From: an uncultured Eubacteriales bacterium | Lineage (GTDB): Bacteria; Bacillota; Clostridia; Oscillospirales; Oscillospiraceae | Reading direction: 5' to 3' | Assembly: GCA_900550165.1 (NCBI GenBank) | Contig: URQY01000008.1 | Span: 1-64,000, forward strand | Length of the DNA: 64,000 bases | Part shown: piece after piece, positions 8,908 to 17,837 of the stretch | Layout of the letters: each line of letters begins with the position of its first letter | How positions within the stretch are numbered: the first letter of the stretch is position 1 | Position numbers and translations under genes: made by a program | Notes under the pieces: model-generated | The model's input: the letters and a program-made list of their open reading frames with translations, nothing else | Database searches by the model: none | What the model was told of the DNA's origin: nothing

Positions 8908-8936
8908 AATATAGTACACCCCATCGGCAATGTCAA
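8908..8936 (-). promoter_or_regulatory. Sigma-A promoter of the trp operon
   Basis: On the minus strand TTGACA (8936-8931) and TATATT (8913-8908) are spaced by 17 bases, directly upstream of the T-box leader. Confidence 0.88.
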
Positions 8937-8972
8937 TAGGGCGTGCATGATTTTTTGTAAAATTTTGTTTTT

Positions 8973-9590
8973 TTATTCGGAGGCGCGCCGAAGAATATCG
9001 GCGACCAGCGTGGGCTCGAGCTGAGGGAAGGGAATGACGGCCTCGGGGTGCTCCGGAGGCTCGGTGAGCAGCTTTTCCGCCCAGGACATATTATACCAGC
9101 GGCCGAATTTATACCCGCTGCGCGTAAAGACGCCGATGCGCCGGAAGCCCAGGTGCTCGTGGAAGCGGATGCTGTTGTCCGTCAAATATTCATCGCCCGC
9201 GCCTTGCGGCTCGCCGATGCAGGCGTAGAGATTGTAAATGTTCTGCGCGAGCGACAATTCCTCGAGCGTGCGGTAGAAGCGCTTGCCGAGACCGTGCCTG
9301 CGCGCGTCGGGGGCCAGATAGATCGTCGATTCCGCGCAGTGGTCGTAGGCCTCGCGTGCGATGAAGGTGTGCGTGTAGGCGTAGCCGAGGAGCTGACCAT
9401 TTTCGTCCTCAGCGACGAGATAGGGGTATTTTTGCGAAACGTCAGCCATGCGGCGGCGGAACTCGTCGACCGACGGCACGTCGTACTCAAATGAGATGGC
9501 TGTCTGTTCCACATACGGCGCGTAGATCCTGACGAGCGCGGGGGCGTCGTCGGGGGCAGCAATGCGAAAGCGGAAGGCGGGGGTGGACAT
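8973..9590 (-). CDS. GNAT family N-acetyltransferase, phosphinothricin-acetyltransferase-like
   Basis: A 205-residue GNAT acetyltransferase transferring acetyl from acetyl-CoA to an amine. The N-terminal FRIAAPDDAPALVRIYAPYV and EQTAISFEYDVP match the PAT/Bar-like subgroup. The acetyl-CoA loop is R-x-x-GLGKRFYR (about residues 100-110), and the C-terminal half has FHEHLGFRRIGVF and YKFGRWYNMSW. The true substrate is unknown; PAT-like proteins act on varied amino-acid analogues. The ATG at 9590 is preferred over an upstream GTG because the GTG lies within the ribosome binding site AAAGGTG. The gene begins five bases after the MATE stop and is probably cotranscribed with it. Confidence 0.85.
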   Translation of the reverse strand: MSTPAFRFRIAAPDDAPALVRIYAPYVEQTAISFEYDVPSVDEFRRRMADVSQKYPYLVAEDENGQLLGYAYTHTFIAREAYDHCAESTIYLAPDARRHGLGKRFYRTLEELSLAQNIYNLYACIGEPQGAGDEYLTDNSIRFHEHLGFRRIGVFTRSGYKFGRWYNMSWAEKLLTEPPEHPEAVIPFPQLEPTLVADILRRASE

Positions 9591-9595
9591 AAAGA

Positions 9596-10960
9596 TCACC
9601 TTTCAAATCCATGCACCCAGTCAGAGCGCAGGTAGTAAATGAGGTAAATGGTGGAGCTGATCGCCCAGGTGAGAGGATAGGCCCAGTAGATGTAGCCAAT
9701 CTCGCCGATGAAGTGGACGACGAGCATGATGTAGATGATGCGGATGACGCACCAGACGGAGAGCATGATCATCATGGGCACGACCGCGCGGCCCGCGCCG
9801 CGGCAGACCGCCGCAATGGAGTGCGAAAACGCGAGCAGGCAGTAAAAGAGCGCCACCGTGCGAGCCTGCTGCACGCCGAGGGCGACAACGCCGGGCGTGC
9901 CGTCGAAGAGCGTGATGAGCTCGCTCGCCCAGATGTAATAGCACAATCCGATGAGCTCAGCCATGACAACGGCGATGAGGATGCAGAAGCGCGCGCCGCT
10001 CTTGGCGCGGTCATATTGCCTGGCACCTAAGTTCTGCCCGACGAACGTGGTGCAGGCCATCGTAAAGCTCGTGATGGGCAGGAACGCAAAGCCCTCGATT
10101 TTGCAGTGCGCGCCGTAGGCGGCCATGGCGAGCATACCGAACGAATTGATCTGCGACTGGACGATGACGTTGGCAAGGCCGATGACGCAGTTCTGGATGC
10201 CGGAGGGAAGACCGTAGCGCACGATCTCGCCGAGCATACCGGCGTGGAAGCGGATGTTGCGCGGGGTGACGGTGTAGACCTCGCCCTTTTTGAGCAGATG
10301 GATGAGGCAGAGCACGCAGCTCGTGCCCTGGGAGAGCACGGTCGCCACCGCAGCGGACCACACGCCCCAGCGGAACGCGCCGATAAACAGAAGGTCGAGC
10401 GCGATGTTGACAAGCGAGGAAATAATCAGGTAGTGCAGGGGGCGGCGGCTGTCGCCAAGAGCGTTCAGAATGCTCGTGCACATATTGTAGAGCACGGTCG
10501 CCAGCACGCCGAGGAAGTAATAGCGGAAGTATTCGACCGCCTGCGGCATGACCTGCGCGTCCGTGTTCATCCAGACGAGGAACGTCGGCGTGAGGCAGAC
10601 GCCGATGACCGTCAGCGCCGCGCCCGAGACGATGCCGAAGGCAAGGTTCGTATGAATGGCGCGCGAGACGTTTTCATAGTCGCCCGCGCCAAAGTATTTG
10701 GAGATGGCGACGCCCGCGCCCATGGCCGTGCCGATAAACAGACTGGTGAGCAGCATGATGAGCGTGCCGGACGAGCTGACGGCGGCGAAGGCATTCGTAC
10801 CGAGGTATTTGCCCACGATGAACGCATCCGCTGTGCTGTAGAGCTGCTGAAAGACCTGACTGATGAAAATGGGCAGCGCAAAGCGCAAAATCAGGGAGAC
10901 ATAGCTCCCCTCGGTCATATTCTGGACGGTGGTTTTGCTGACAGAAGCCGGCTGTGCCAT
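9596..10960 (-). CDS. MATE family efflux transporter
   Basis: A 454-residue, 12-helix multidrug and toxin extrusion protein (MatE repeat twice), expected to export organic cations in exchange for Na+ or H+. Typical segments are ILRFALPIFISQVFQQLYSTAD near residue 25, FIVGKYLGTNAFAAVS, and GLPSGIQNCVIGLANVIVQS opening the second half. The start is put at ATG 10960, with AGAGAGGG just upstream; an in-frame ATG further up lacks a ribosome binding site. It leads a two-gene unit with the acetyltransferase. Its leader contains a terminator hairpin, so expression may depend on antitermination. Confidence 0.92.
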   Translation of the reverse strand: MAQPASVSKTTVQNMTEGSYVSLILRFALPIFISQVFQQLYSTADAFIVGKYLGTNAFAAVSSSGTLIMLLTSLFIGTAMGAGVAISKYFGAGDYENVSRAIHTNLAFGIVSGAALTVIGVCLTPTFLVWMNTDAQVMPQAVEYFRYYFLGVLATVLYNMCTSILNALGDSRRPLHYLIISSLVNIALDLLFIGAFRWGVWSAAVATVLSQGTSCVLCLIHLLKKGEVYTVTPRNIRFHAGMLGEIVRYGLPSGIQNCVIGLANVIVQSQINSFGMLAMAAYGAHCKIEGFAFLPITSFTMACTTFVGQNLGARQYDRAKSGARFCILIAVVMAELIGLCYYIWASELITLFDGTPGVVALGVQQARTVALFYCLLAFSHSIAAVCRGAGRAVVPMMIMLSVWCVIRIIYIMLVVHFIGEIGYIYWAYPLTWAISSTIYLIYYLRSDWVHGFER

Positions 10961-11032
10961 GTAGCCCTCTCTTTCTCTGTCCCGCGGTGGGACAATCTGC
11001 TCTCGATCTCTCATATTTCTGCTGCTGAAAAA

Positions 11033-11062
11033 GGAAAAGCGCCGCGGGAGCGGTGCTTTTCC
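11033..11062 (-). terminator. Leader hairpin/attenuator upstream of the MATE gene
   Basis: On the minus strand GGAAAAGC pairs with GCTTTTCC around a GC-rich loop and is followed by TTTTTC. It is extended by flanking TCTGCTG/CAGCAGA complementarity. It lies between the promoter and the gene, so it should stop transcription unless relieved. Confidence 0.6.
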
Positions 11063-11114
11063 TCAAACCCTGAAGAAACAGCAGATAAACATCTTACAAA
11101 TTCTTGACAGGTCC

Positions 11115-11143
11115 ATTATATAGTTGTATCCGGTGAAAGTCAA
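11115..11143 (-). promoter_or_regulatory. Sigma-A promoter of the MATE/acetyltransferase unit
   Basis: On the minus strand TTGACT (11143-11138) and TATAAT (11120-11115) are spaced by 17 bases. The leader to the MATE ATG is about 150 bases. Confidence 0.88.
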
Positions 11144-11153
11144 CCGTCGGCGA

Positions 11154-11765
11154 TCACATCACAAGTGCGAGCAGCACGGGCGTGATATAGGCCTCGATGA
11201 GCGCCGCGGCAGCGAGCAGCGGCACGACACCGAAGAGGAACACGCGCAGGCAGTCCTGAAGGCGCGGCCAGAGCGGGACGGCCTCCTTTTTGCGGCGGAG
11301 GCGGTCCGTTCCCGTGCGGCAGATGAGAAGGCCCAGCGTGCAGGCGAGGACGAGCGCCGTGAGCTCAAAGACGCCGTGCGGCAGGATACCGACGAGATAG
11401 ACGCCGAGCCCAAGCCCCTGTGAAAGATACAGCGCGGCGAACGCGCCGAGCATCAGCGCGTTGGTGCCGAGCGCAAGCGCGCTGAGCGGCAGAAACGGGA
11501 TGAGCCCGTAGAGCATCGAGAGGAGCGACGCGATGACGTTGTTGAAAAACAGCGTCGCCATCATTTGCGACTGCGGCACATCATTGGTGAGCCCAAGCTG
11601 CTCGATCTGCACGGTGAAACGGTCGAGCACGCCCTGCGCAAGCTCCGGCTTGATGAGAGAAACAGCAAAGCCCAGCAGCGTGAGCACGCCGAACGCGGCG
11701 GCGGTGTTCCAAAATTCGTGCCGGAGCAGGCCGCGCGAAAGCGTGGGGCAGCAGCGGTCGATCAT
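11154..11765 (-). CDS. SpoIIM/DUF95-like integral membrane protein
   Basis: A 203-residue membrane protein with five to six predicted helices. The segments FFNNVIASLLSMLYG and LPHGVFELTALVLAC match the stage II sporulation protein M/DUF95 family. In the related SpoIIM the protein helps engulfment during sporulation together with SpoIID and SpoIIP, but DUF95 paralogues also occur outside sporulation and their role is less clear. The ATG at 11765 overlaps the gltX stop in an ATGA junction, so it is translationally coupled to gltX. Confidence 0.78.
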   Translation of the reverse strand: MIDRCCPTLSRGLLRHEFWNTAAAFGVLTLLGFAVSLIKPELAQGVLDRFTVQIEQLGLTNDVPQSQMMATLFFNNVIASLLSMLYGLIPFLPLSALALGTNALMLGAFAALYLSQGLGLGVYLVGILPHGVFELTALVLACTLGLLICRTGTDRLRRKKEAVPLWPRLQDCLRVFLFGVVPLLAAAALIEAYITPVLLALVM

Positions 11766-13249
11766 GAAAGCTTGGCGATACCGGCCTTGACGCGGCGGAT
11801 CGTTTCCTCACGGCCGAGGATACGGCAGATCTCCACTGCGCCGCCGGGCGTGACGAGCTTGCCCGCGACGGCGATGCGCAGCGGCCACATGAGCGTCGCG
11901 TTCTTCACGCCGAGCTCCTCGGCGAACGAGACGAGCATATCGTGGATGGCCTCATTCGTCCACGCGGGAAGCGTTTCGAGCTTGGGGAGCACCCTCCGGA
12001 GCATATCGAGCGAGACCTCGCTGTTGGTCTTGGACTTTTTGTTCGTGTAGCACTCAACGCCGTACTCGGGGAGGGCGTCGAAGAAGTCGACCTTTTCGGG
12101 AATGTCGGTGAGCTTCTCGCAGCGGGCCTGCAGGAGCGCCGCGATCTCGGAGACGGAGTATGCCTCGTTCTTCACGGCCTGACGGATGTAAGGCTCGGCG
12201 ACTTTACAGAACTCCTCCGCGGGGAGATTGCGCAGATAGTTGGCGTTGAAATAGGTCAGCTTTTCGATGTCGAAGATGGCGGGGGACTTGGAGATGCCGC
12301 CGATGTCGAAAGCATCCACGAGCTCCTCGAGCGTGAAGAACTCCTGCTCGCTCTGCTCGCCGCGCGGCGACCAGCCGAGAAGGGCAACATAGTTAAGGAT
12401 GGCGGGCGTCAGATAGCCCTGCGCCTTGAGGTCTTCATAGCTCGGGTCGCCGTTGCGCTTGCTCATCTTGTGCTGTGCGTCGCGCATGACGGGGGAGCAG
12501 TGCACGTAGGTCGGCACCTTCCAGCCGAAGCCCTCGTAGAGGAGGTTGTACTTCGGGGCGGAGGAGAGATATTCGCTGCCGCGCACGACATGGGTGATGC
12601 CCATGAGGTGGTCGTCGATGACGTTGGCAAAGTTGTAGGTCGGCAGACCGTCGCGCTTTAAGAGCACCTGATCGTCGAGCGTCTTATTCTCCACCGTGAT
12701 GTCGCCGAAGCTCGCGTCGTGGAACGTCGTGGTGCCGTCTTTCGGAATGCGCTGGCGGATGACATAGGGTTCGCCCGCGGCGACGCGCGCCTTGGCATCT
12801 TCGAGGGACAGATCGCGGCAGGGATCGTCCGCGCGGTCAAATTCGCCGCTGTCCTCCTCGCTTTCCGCCTTTTCGCAGAAGCAGTAGTAGGCGTGGCCGC
12901 GCTCGACTAAAAGCTCGGCGTACCTGCCGTAGGTGTCGCGGCGCTCGCTCTGGATATACGGGGCGACGGGGCCGCCGACGTCGGGGCCTTCGTCGTGAGA
13001 AAGGCCGCATTCCGCCATCGTGCGGTAGATCACGTCCGTTGCGCCCTCAACGAGACGGCCCTGGTCGGTATCCTCGATGCGGAGGATGAAGGTGCCGCCG
13101 GCGTGACGGGCGATGAGATAGGTGTAGAGCGCAGTGCGCAGGTTGCCCACGTGCATATAGCCCGTGGGGGAGGGAGCGAAGCGCGTGCGCACCTTGCCGT
13201 GCGGGATCTTCGCTTCCATTTCCTCAAAATACTTCATGTCGATGGACAT
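11762..13249 (-). CDS. gltX: Glutamyl-tRNA synthetase
   Basis: A 495-residue class I synthetase that charges tRNA-Glu. Near the N-terminus are RFAPSPTGYMHVGNLRTALY (HIGH-type ATP motif) and RIEDTDQGR (glutamate binding). KMSKRNG is about residue 250, and the C-terminal anticodon-binding helical domain is complete. A CYC..C region with an EEDSGEFDRADDPC insert lies near residues 120-145. The ATG at 13249 is preceded by AGGAGG and a good promoter. It is the first gene of a two-gene unit with the SpoIIM-like protein. Confidence 0.95.
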   Translation of the reverse strand: MSIDMKYFEEMEAKIPHGKVRTRFAPSPTGYMHVGNLRTALYTYLIARHAGGTFILRIEDTDQGRLVEGATDVIYRTMAECGLSHDEGPDVGGPVAPYIQSERRDTYGRYAELLVERGHAYYCFCEKAESEEDSGEFDRADDPCRDLSLEDAKARVAAGEPYVIRQRIPKDGTTTFHDASFGDITVENKTLDDQVLLKRDGLPTYNFANVIDDHLMGITHVVRGSEYLSSAPKYNLLYEGFGWKVPTYVHCSPVMRDAQHKMSKRNGDPSYEDLKAQGYLTPAILNYVALLGWSPRGEQSEQEFFTLEELVDAFDIGGISKSPAIFDIEKLTYFNANYLRNLPAEEFCKVAEPYIRQAVKNEAYSVSEIAALLQARCEKLTDIPEKVDFFDALPEYGVECYTNKKSKTNSEVSLDMLRRVLPKLETLPAWTNEAIHDMLVSFAEELGVKNATLMWPLRIAVAGKLVTPGGAVEICRILGREETIRRVKAGIAKLS

Positions 13250-13288
13250 AGATGACCTCCTGAAGTGTCGTCAAAATAAAGATACTCT

Positions 13289-13317
13289 ATTACACCATAT
13301 TTTGCCCGAAAAGTCAA
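13289..13317 (-). promoter_or_regulatory. Sigma-A promoter of gltX
   Basis: On the minus strand TTGACT (13317-13312) and TGTAAT (13294-13289) are spaced by 17 bases. Confidence 0.78.
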
Positions 13318-13381
13318 CGAAAGGCGAGCCTGTTTTGAGCGAAGGCGGCGCGGCGGCCGATACTTTTATTTCTGCGGGAGA

Positions 13382-13410
13382 TTGCAATTCGGAAAACGAT
13401 ATGGTAACAT
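13382..13410 (+). promoter_or_regulatory. Sigma-A promoter of trpS
   Basis: TTGCAA (13382-13387) and TAACAT (13405-13410) are spaced by 17 bases. The 80-base leader has no T-box, unlike the trp operon. Confidence 0.65.
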
Positions 13411-13489
13411 AACAAATTGGGTCGATAGCTGCGCCTAACGGCGCAATTCGAGATAAAATCAGAAAAACAAACAGATCGGAGAAAAAACG

Positions 13490-14512
13490 ATGGAAAACAT
13501 GGAAAGCACGGCGCACAAAAAAGTGATGCTGTCCGGCATTCAGCCCAGCGGCGATCTGACCCTCGGGTCCTACCTCGGCGCCATCAAGAACTGGGCGGAG
13601 CGCGACGAAGAATTTGACAACTACTACTTCATGGCCGATATGCACTCGATCACGGTCCGTCAGGACCCCGCGGCGCTGCGCCGCCGCACGCTCGAGCAGC
13701 TTGCGCAGTACATCGCCTGCGGCCTTGATCCCGAGAAGAACACGCTCTTCATCCAGTCCCACGTGCCGCAGCACGCCGAGCTCGGCTGGATCCTGAACTG
13801 CTACACGATGTTCGGCGAGCTCTCGCGCATGACGCAGTTCAAGGACAAGTCGGCGAAAAACAGTGAAAACATCAACGGCGGTCTTTTCACCTATCCTGCG
13901 CTGATGGCGGCGGATATCCTGCTCTATCAGCCCGACTATGTCCCCGTGGGCGAGGACCAGAAGCAGCACGTCGAGCTCTGCCGCAACATCGTCCAGCGCT
14001 TCAACGGTATCTACGGCGACGTGTTCAAGATGCCCGAGCCGTACATTCCCAAGGTCGGCGCGCGTGTGATGAGCCTGAGCGACCCGATGAGCAAAATGTC
14101 GAAGTCCGACAAGGACCCCAACGGCTCCGTCTATCTCATGGAAAAGCCCGAGGATATCCGCCGCAAGTTCAAGCGCGCCGTGACCGACAGCGACACGGAA
14201 AACTGCGTGCGCTACGACCCCGAGCACAAGCCCGGCGTCGCCAATTTGATGACGATCTACTCCGCCGTGACGGGCAAGAGCTTTGACGAGATCGAGCGCG
14301 AGTTCGCCGGTCAGGGATACGGCGCGTTCAAGCCCGCCGTGGGCGACGCCGTCATCGAAACGCTGCGTCCCATCCGCGAAGAGGCCACGCGCATTCTCGC
14401 GGACAAGGCGTATCTCGAGTCCGTGTACCGTGCGGGCGCGCAGAAGGCGTCCTACGTGGCGGAGAAGACCCTGCGCAAGGTTTACAAGAAGGTCGGCTTC
14501 GTGGCCCGCTGA
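13490..14512 (+). CDS. trpS: Tryptophanyl-tRNA synthetase
   Basis: A 340-residue class I synthetase charging tRNA-Trp. SGIQPSGDLTLGSYLGAIKNW holds the HIGH-equivalent site, YPALMAADILLYQPDYVPVGEDQ forms the tryptophan pocket, and SKMSKSDKDPNGSVY is the KMSKS loop. Length and start (ATG 13490 behind GGAG) are normal. A 20-base gap separates it from the TagO-like gene, so the envelope genes may be read from the same promoter. Confidence 0.95.
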   Translation: MENMESTAHKKVMLSGIQPSGDLTLGSYLGAIKNWAERDEEFDNYYFMADMHSITVRQDPAALRRRTLEQLAQYIACGLDPEKNTLFIQSHVPQHAELGWILNCYTMFGELSRMTQFKDKSAKNSENINGGLFTYPALMAADILLYQPDYVPVGEDQKQHVELCRNIVQRFNGIYGDVFKMPEPYIPKVGARVMSLSDPMSKMSKSDKDPNGSVYLMEKPEDIRRKFKRAVTDSDTENCVRYDPEHKPGVANLMTIYSAVTGKSFDEIEREFAGQGYGAFKPAVGDAVIETLRPIREEATRILADKAYLESVYRAGAQKASYVAEKTLRKVYKKVGFVAR

Positions 14513-14531
14513 GCGGAAAAGGTGAGAGAGA

Positions 14532-15707
14532 ATGAATGAGATACCCAAAGAGTTATTGCTGAGCGTGGGCGCGGCATTGCTGTGCGCCTTCGTCGTCAGC
14601 TTTCTGATGTGCCCGCTGGTGAAGTCCTTCGCCTATAAGATCGGTGCGATCGACGTGCCGAAGGACAACCGCCGGATGCACAAAAAGCCCGTGCCGAGAC
14701 TGGGCGGCCTTGCCATTTTCCTCGGCTTCATCGTGAGTATGCTGCTGTTCGTGAAGATCGATCACCAACTGCAGGGCATCCTGCTGGGCGCGTCCATTAT
14801 CGTCGGTTTGGGCGTGGTGGACGATATGTCCCCGCTGCGGGCGTACTTCAAGTTCTGCGTGCAGATCTTTGCGGCGCTCGTCGCCGTGTTCCACGGCGTT
14901 GTCATCCAGACGCTCTCGAACCCCAACGTCTTTGCCGAGAGCCCGTACTGGGACCTCGGCTGGCTGGCCGTTCCCATTACGGTCTTGTGGATCGTTGGCA
15001 TCACGAACGCCGTCAACCTCATCGACGGACTGGACGGCCTTGCCTGCGGCGTTTCCACGATCAGCGCCATTTCGATGCTTGTCATCGCGCTTTTGGTATC
15101 CGAAGGGGACGTGGCGCTCGTGATGGCCTCGCTCGTGGGCGCGTGCCTTGGTTTTCTGCCCTTCAACAAGAATCCTGCAAAGATGTTCATGGGCGACACG
15201 GGCTCGACGTTCCTCGGCTACATCCTTGCGACGATCTCAATCCAGGGCCTTTTCAAGTATTACGCCATCGTGTCGTTCGCGGTGCCGTTCCTGATCCTGG
15301 GCCTGCCGATGTTCGACACGCTCTTTGCCATCATCCGCCGCCTTGCCCACGGGCAGAACCCGATGGCGCCTGACCGCGGACACATCCACCACCGCCTCAT
15401 CGACATGGGCCTCAACCAGAAGCAGGCTGTCGCGGCGCTGTACGTCATCAGCAGTATCCTCGGCCTTTCCGCCGTGATGCTGACGTCGAGCGGCGCAATC
15501 AAGGCGATGCTCTTTCTGATGGCGCTGGCGGTGGCGGCGTTCCTCGCCTCGCGCGTCATCTTCCGCCGCGATATCGACAAGGCGATGCAGGCGGAAAAGG
15601 CCGCGGCAGAGGAGAAGAGCGCGGAGACTGCCGCTGCGGTCGAAGATGCGCCCGCAGCGGACGAACAATCGGAGGAGCCCAACGAAGAAAAGAAGGAGGA
15701 CGCCTGA
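14532..15707 (+). CDS. tagO: Undecaprenyl-phosphate sugar-1-phosphate transferase (TagO/WecA family)
   Basis: A 391-residue polytopic enzyme of the MraY/WecA superfamily that starts teichoic acid or other surface glycans by placing GlcNAc-1-phosphate on undecaprenyl phosphate. Diagnostic motifs are GVVDD (about 98-102), NAVNLIDGLDGLACG, FMGDTGS and the cytoplasmic loop DRGHIHHRL, which separates WecA/TagO from MraY. About ten membrane helices are predicted. The last 45 residues are an unusual Glu/Ala-rich cytoplasmic tail. It is followed after one base by the UDP-GlcNAc 2-epimerase gene, supporting a surface polymer pathway. Confidence 0.88.
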   Translation: MNEIPKELLLSVGAALLCAFVVSFLMCPLVKSFAYKIGAIDVPKDNRRMHKKPVPRLGGLAIFLGFIVSMLLFVKIDHQLQGILLGASIIVGLGVVDDMSPLRAYFKFCVQIFAALVAVFHGVVIQTLSNPNVFAESPYWDLGWLAVPITVLWIVGITNAVNLIDGLDGLACGVSTISAISMLVIALLVSEGDVALVMASLVGACLGFLPFNKNPAKMFMGDTGSTFLGYILATISIQGLFKYYAIVSFAVPFLILGLPMFDTLFAIIRRLAHGQNPMAPDRGHIHHRLIDMGLNQKQAVAALYVISSILGLSAVMLTSSGAIKAMLFLMALAVAAFLASRVIFRRDIDKAMQAEKAAAEEKSAETAAAVEDAPAADEQSEEPNEEKKEDA

Positions 15708-15708
15708 T

Positions 15709-16854
15709 ATGGAAAAACTGCGCATTATGAGTGTGTTCGGCACGCGGCCCGAGGCCATCAAGATGGCCCCGCTCGTCAAGGAGCTTGCCGCCCGCGACGA
15801 GATCGAGAGCCTTTGCTGCGTGACGGCGCAGCACCGTGAAATGCTCGACAGCGTGATGCAGGTCTTCGACCTCAAGGCCGACTGCGACCTTGACATTATG
15901 ACCCCGCGGCAGACGCTTTCGACCATCACGAGCAAGTGCCTGCTCGGTATGGATGATGCCATCGAGCAGTTAAAGCCCGATATGATCCTGGTCCACGGCG
16001 ACACGTCGACGACCTTTGCCGGTGCGCTCTCGGCCTTTTACCACAAGGTGCCGGTCGGCCATGTGGAGGCGGGCCTTCGCACCTACGACAAATACTCTCC
16101 GTTTCCTGAGGAGATGAACCGCAAGCTCGTTACGGCCATCGCCGACCTCTATTTCTGCCCCACGAAGAATAACCGCGAGAACCTCTTGAAGGAGGGCGTG
16201 ACCGACGGCCTCTTCATCACGGGCAACACGGTCATCGACGCACTGAAAACAACGGTACGCAAGGATTATCACTTTACAACAGAAGAGCTCAACAAGCTGG
16301 ATTATTCAAGAAAGGTCGTGCTCGTGACGTGCCACCGCCGCGAGAATTACGGCCAGCCCATGGAGAACATCATGACCGCGCTGCGCGACATCGCCCTCCA
16401 GAATGAGGACTGCGAGCTCGTCTATCCCGTGCACCTCAGCCCTGTCGTGCGCGAGAACGCGCAGAAGTTCCTCGCCGGTACGCCGCGCGTGCATCTCATC
16501 GACCCGCTGAGTGCGGACGAGATGCACAATCTGATGGCGCGCTGCTACATGGTGATGACCGACAGCGGCGGACTCCAGGAGGAGGCGCCCGCGCTCGGCA
16601 AGCCCGTGCTCGTCATGAGAAAAGAGACCGAGCGCCCCGAGGCGGTCGCTGCCGGAACGGTGAAGCTCTGCGGCGTGGAATACGACGATGTGCTGCGCAT
16701 GGGCAATGAGCTGCTGCGCAGCAGGGAAGCCTACGACGCGATGGCGCACGCCGTCAACCCCTATGGCGACGGTCACGCCTGCGCACGCATTGCCGACGCG
16801 ATCTTGTGGCACTTCGGCCGCAAGGCCGAGCGACCCGCCGACTTTAACGCCTGA
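15709..16854 (+). CDS. wecB: UDP-N-acetylglucosamine 2-epimerase, non-hydrolysing
   Basis: A 381-residue epimerase interconverting UDP-GlcNAc and UDP-ManNAc in the cytosol, the supply step for ManNAc-containing teichoic or polysaccharide linkers. The family motifs are visible: FGTRPEAIKMAPLVKEL at the N-terminus, HGDTSTTFAGAL, HVEAGLRTYDKYSPFPEEMN, TCHRRENYG, and DSGGLQEEAPALGKPVLVMR for UDP binding. The ATG at 15709 has AAGGAGG at 15693-15699 inside tagO. Tight coupling with tagO suggests one surface-glycan pathway. Confidence 0.93.
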   Translation: MEKLRIMSVFGTRPEAIKMAPLVKELAARDEIESLCCVTAQHREMLDSVMQVFDLKADCDLDIMTPRQTLSTITSKCLLGMDDAIEQLKPDMILVHGDTSTTFAGALSAFYHKVPVGHVEAGLRTYDKYSPFPEEMNRKLVTAIADLYFCPTKNNRENLLKEGVTDGLFITGNTVIDALKTTVRKDYHFTTEELNKLDYSRKVVLVTCHRRENYGQPMENIMTALRDIALQNEDCELVYPVHLSPVVRENAQKFLAGTPRVHLIDPLSADEMHNLMARCYMVMTDSGGLQEEAPALGKPVLVMRKETERPEAVAAGTVKLCGVEYDDVLRMGNELLRSREAYDAMAHAVNPYGDGHACARIADAILWHFGRKAERPADFNA

Positions 16855-16875
16855 GAGGAAAGGACGTGAAGCAGA

Positions 16876-17634
16876 ATGAAGAAGCGAAGAGTGACGCCCA
16901 TCGGCGCTGCCTTCGTCGCGCTCGTTTTGCTCGTGCTCCTCTTTGTGCTGCGCGGTGCGCTGCACCGCCCCGCCCATGTGGTGCTGCCGAAGGAAGCATC
17001 AAGCACCGAGGATAGCGGCCTTTCGCTCGACGATAACAGCGCGGGCCGCGTGTCCGTGCGGCCCGACACGGTGCAGAGTGCCATCGCCACGCTCGAGCGT
17101 CCCGCGTGCTACACGCGCTCGATCACGATCGAGCGCTACTATACGGGCGGCAGCGGCGTGGACCGCAGCACCGTCTCGGTGGACGGCGCGTGGATGCGTG
17201 CGGATACCGAAGCGGCAAGCGGTGAACAGAGCCACACCATCACGAACGGAGAAAAGACGTGGGTGTGGTATGGCAGCGGTAAGGAGTATTTCGAGAGTGC
17301 CGCATCCTTTACGCCTGACGAAGAGCAGGGCATCCCGACCTATGAGGATATCCTGCGCCTTGACGCAAAGCGCATCGCCGTTGCCGATTATCGCCTGCTC
17401 GACACGCTGGACTGCATCTATGTGGAAACTGCCGCCGATGCGGGCGGCTATGTCGAGCGCTATTGGGTCAGCGTGAGCAATGGCCTTCTCTGCGCGGCGG
17501 AAAAGCTCAATGGGGAGGATGTCGTCTACCGCATGGCGGGCATGACGGTCGATACGACAGCGCCCGGCGCGGATACGTTCACACTGCCGGACGGCACAGT
17601 GCTCCATGAGAGCGAAGCATCGGCAAATCGCTGA
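16876..17634 (+). CDS. Membrane-anchored exported protein of unknown function
   Basis: This 252-residue protein has an N-terminal positively charged stretch (MKKRR) and one hydrophobic helix (about 9-29), without a lipobox. The rest should face the outside. The remainder contains TWVWYGSGKEYFES, YEDILRL and a C-terminal DTFTLPDGTVLHE segment, loosely resembling outer lipoprotein-sorting/LolA-like beta folds that bind hydrophobic ligands, but this is only a visual impression. It is the third gene of the tagO-wecB unit (21-base gap) and is followed by a strong terminator, so it may take part in envelope maintenance. Confidence 0.7.
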   Translation: MKKRRVTPIGAAFVALVLLVLLFVLRGALHRPAHVVLPKEASSTEDSGLSLDDNSAGRVSVRPDTVQSAIATLERPACYTRSITIERYYTGGSGVDRSTVSVDGAWMRADTEAASGEQSHTITNGEKTWVWYGSGKEYFESAASFTPDEEQGIPTYEDILRLDAKRIAVADYRLLDTLDCIYVETAADAGGYVERYWVSVSNGLLCAAEKLNGEDVVYRMAGMTVDTTAPGADTFTLPDGTVLHESEASANR

Positions 17635-17649
17635 AAAGAGAGAACAGAC

Positions 17650-17685
17650 AAAGGGCGTGACCATTGCGGTCACGCCCTTTGCATT
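17650..17685 (+). terminator. Terminator of the tagO-wecB operon
   Basis: Stem AAAGGGCGTGACC (17650-17662) pairs with GGTCACGCCCTTT (17668-17680) with a five-base loop, followed by GCATTTT. Confidence 0.82.
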
Positions 17686-17837
17686 TTACCTTGAGACTCC
17701 TTTGTGCGAGAAGTGCGGAACAAAAAGCACCAGACAGGGGGATTTGAGCTTACCCATGGCACCGGTCAACAGCAGCAGAATGACGGCTGTTCGGGCCGTG
17801 CAAGCGATCAAAGGAGAAAGGGCTTTGTTACCCCCCT

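Noticed and set aside
11069..11080. CTGAAGAAACAG shared by the MATE leader and the 8-oxoguanine-deaminase leader (near 21989)
   Set aside because: Only 12 bases match, the contexts differ and no structure is shared, so chance is the simplest explanation.
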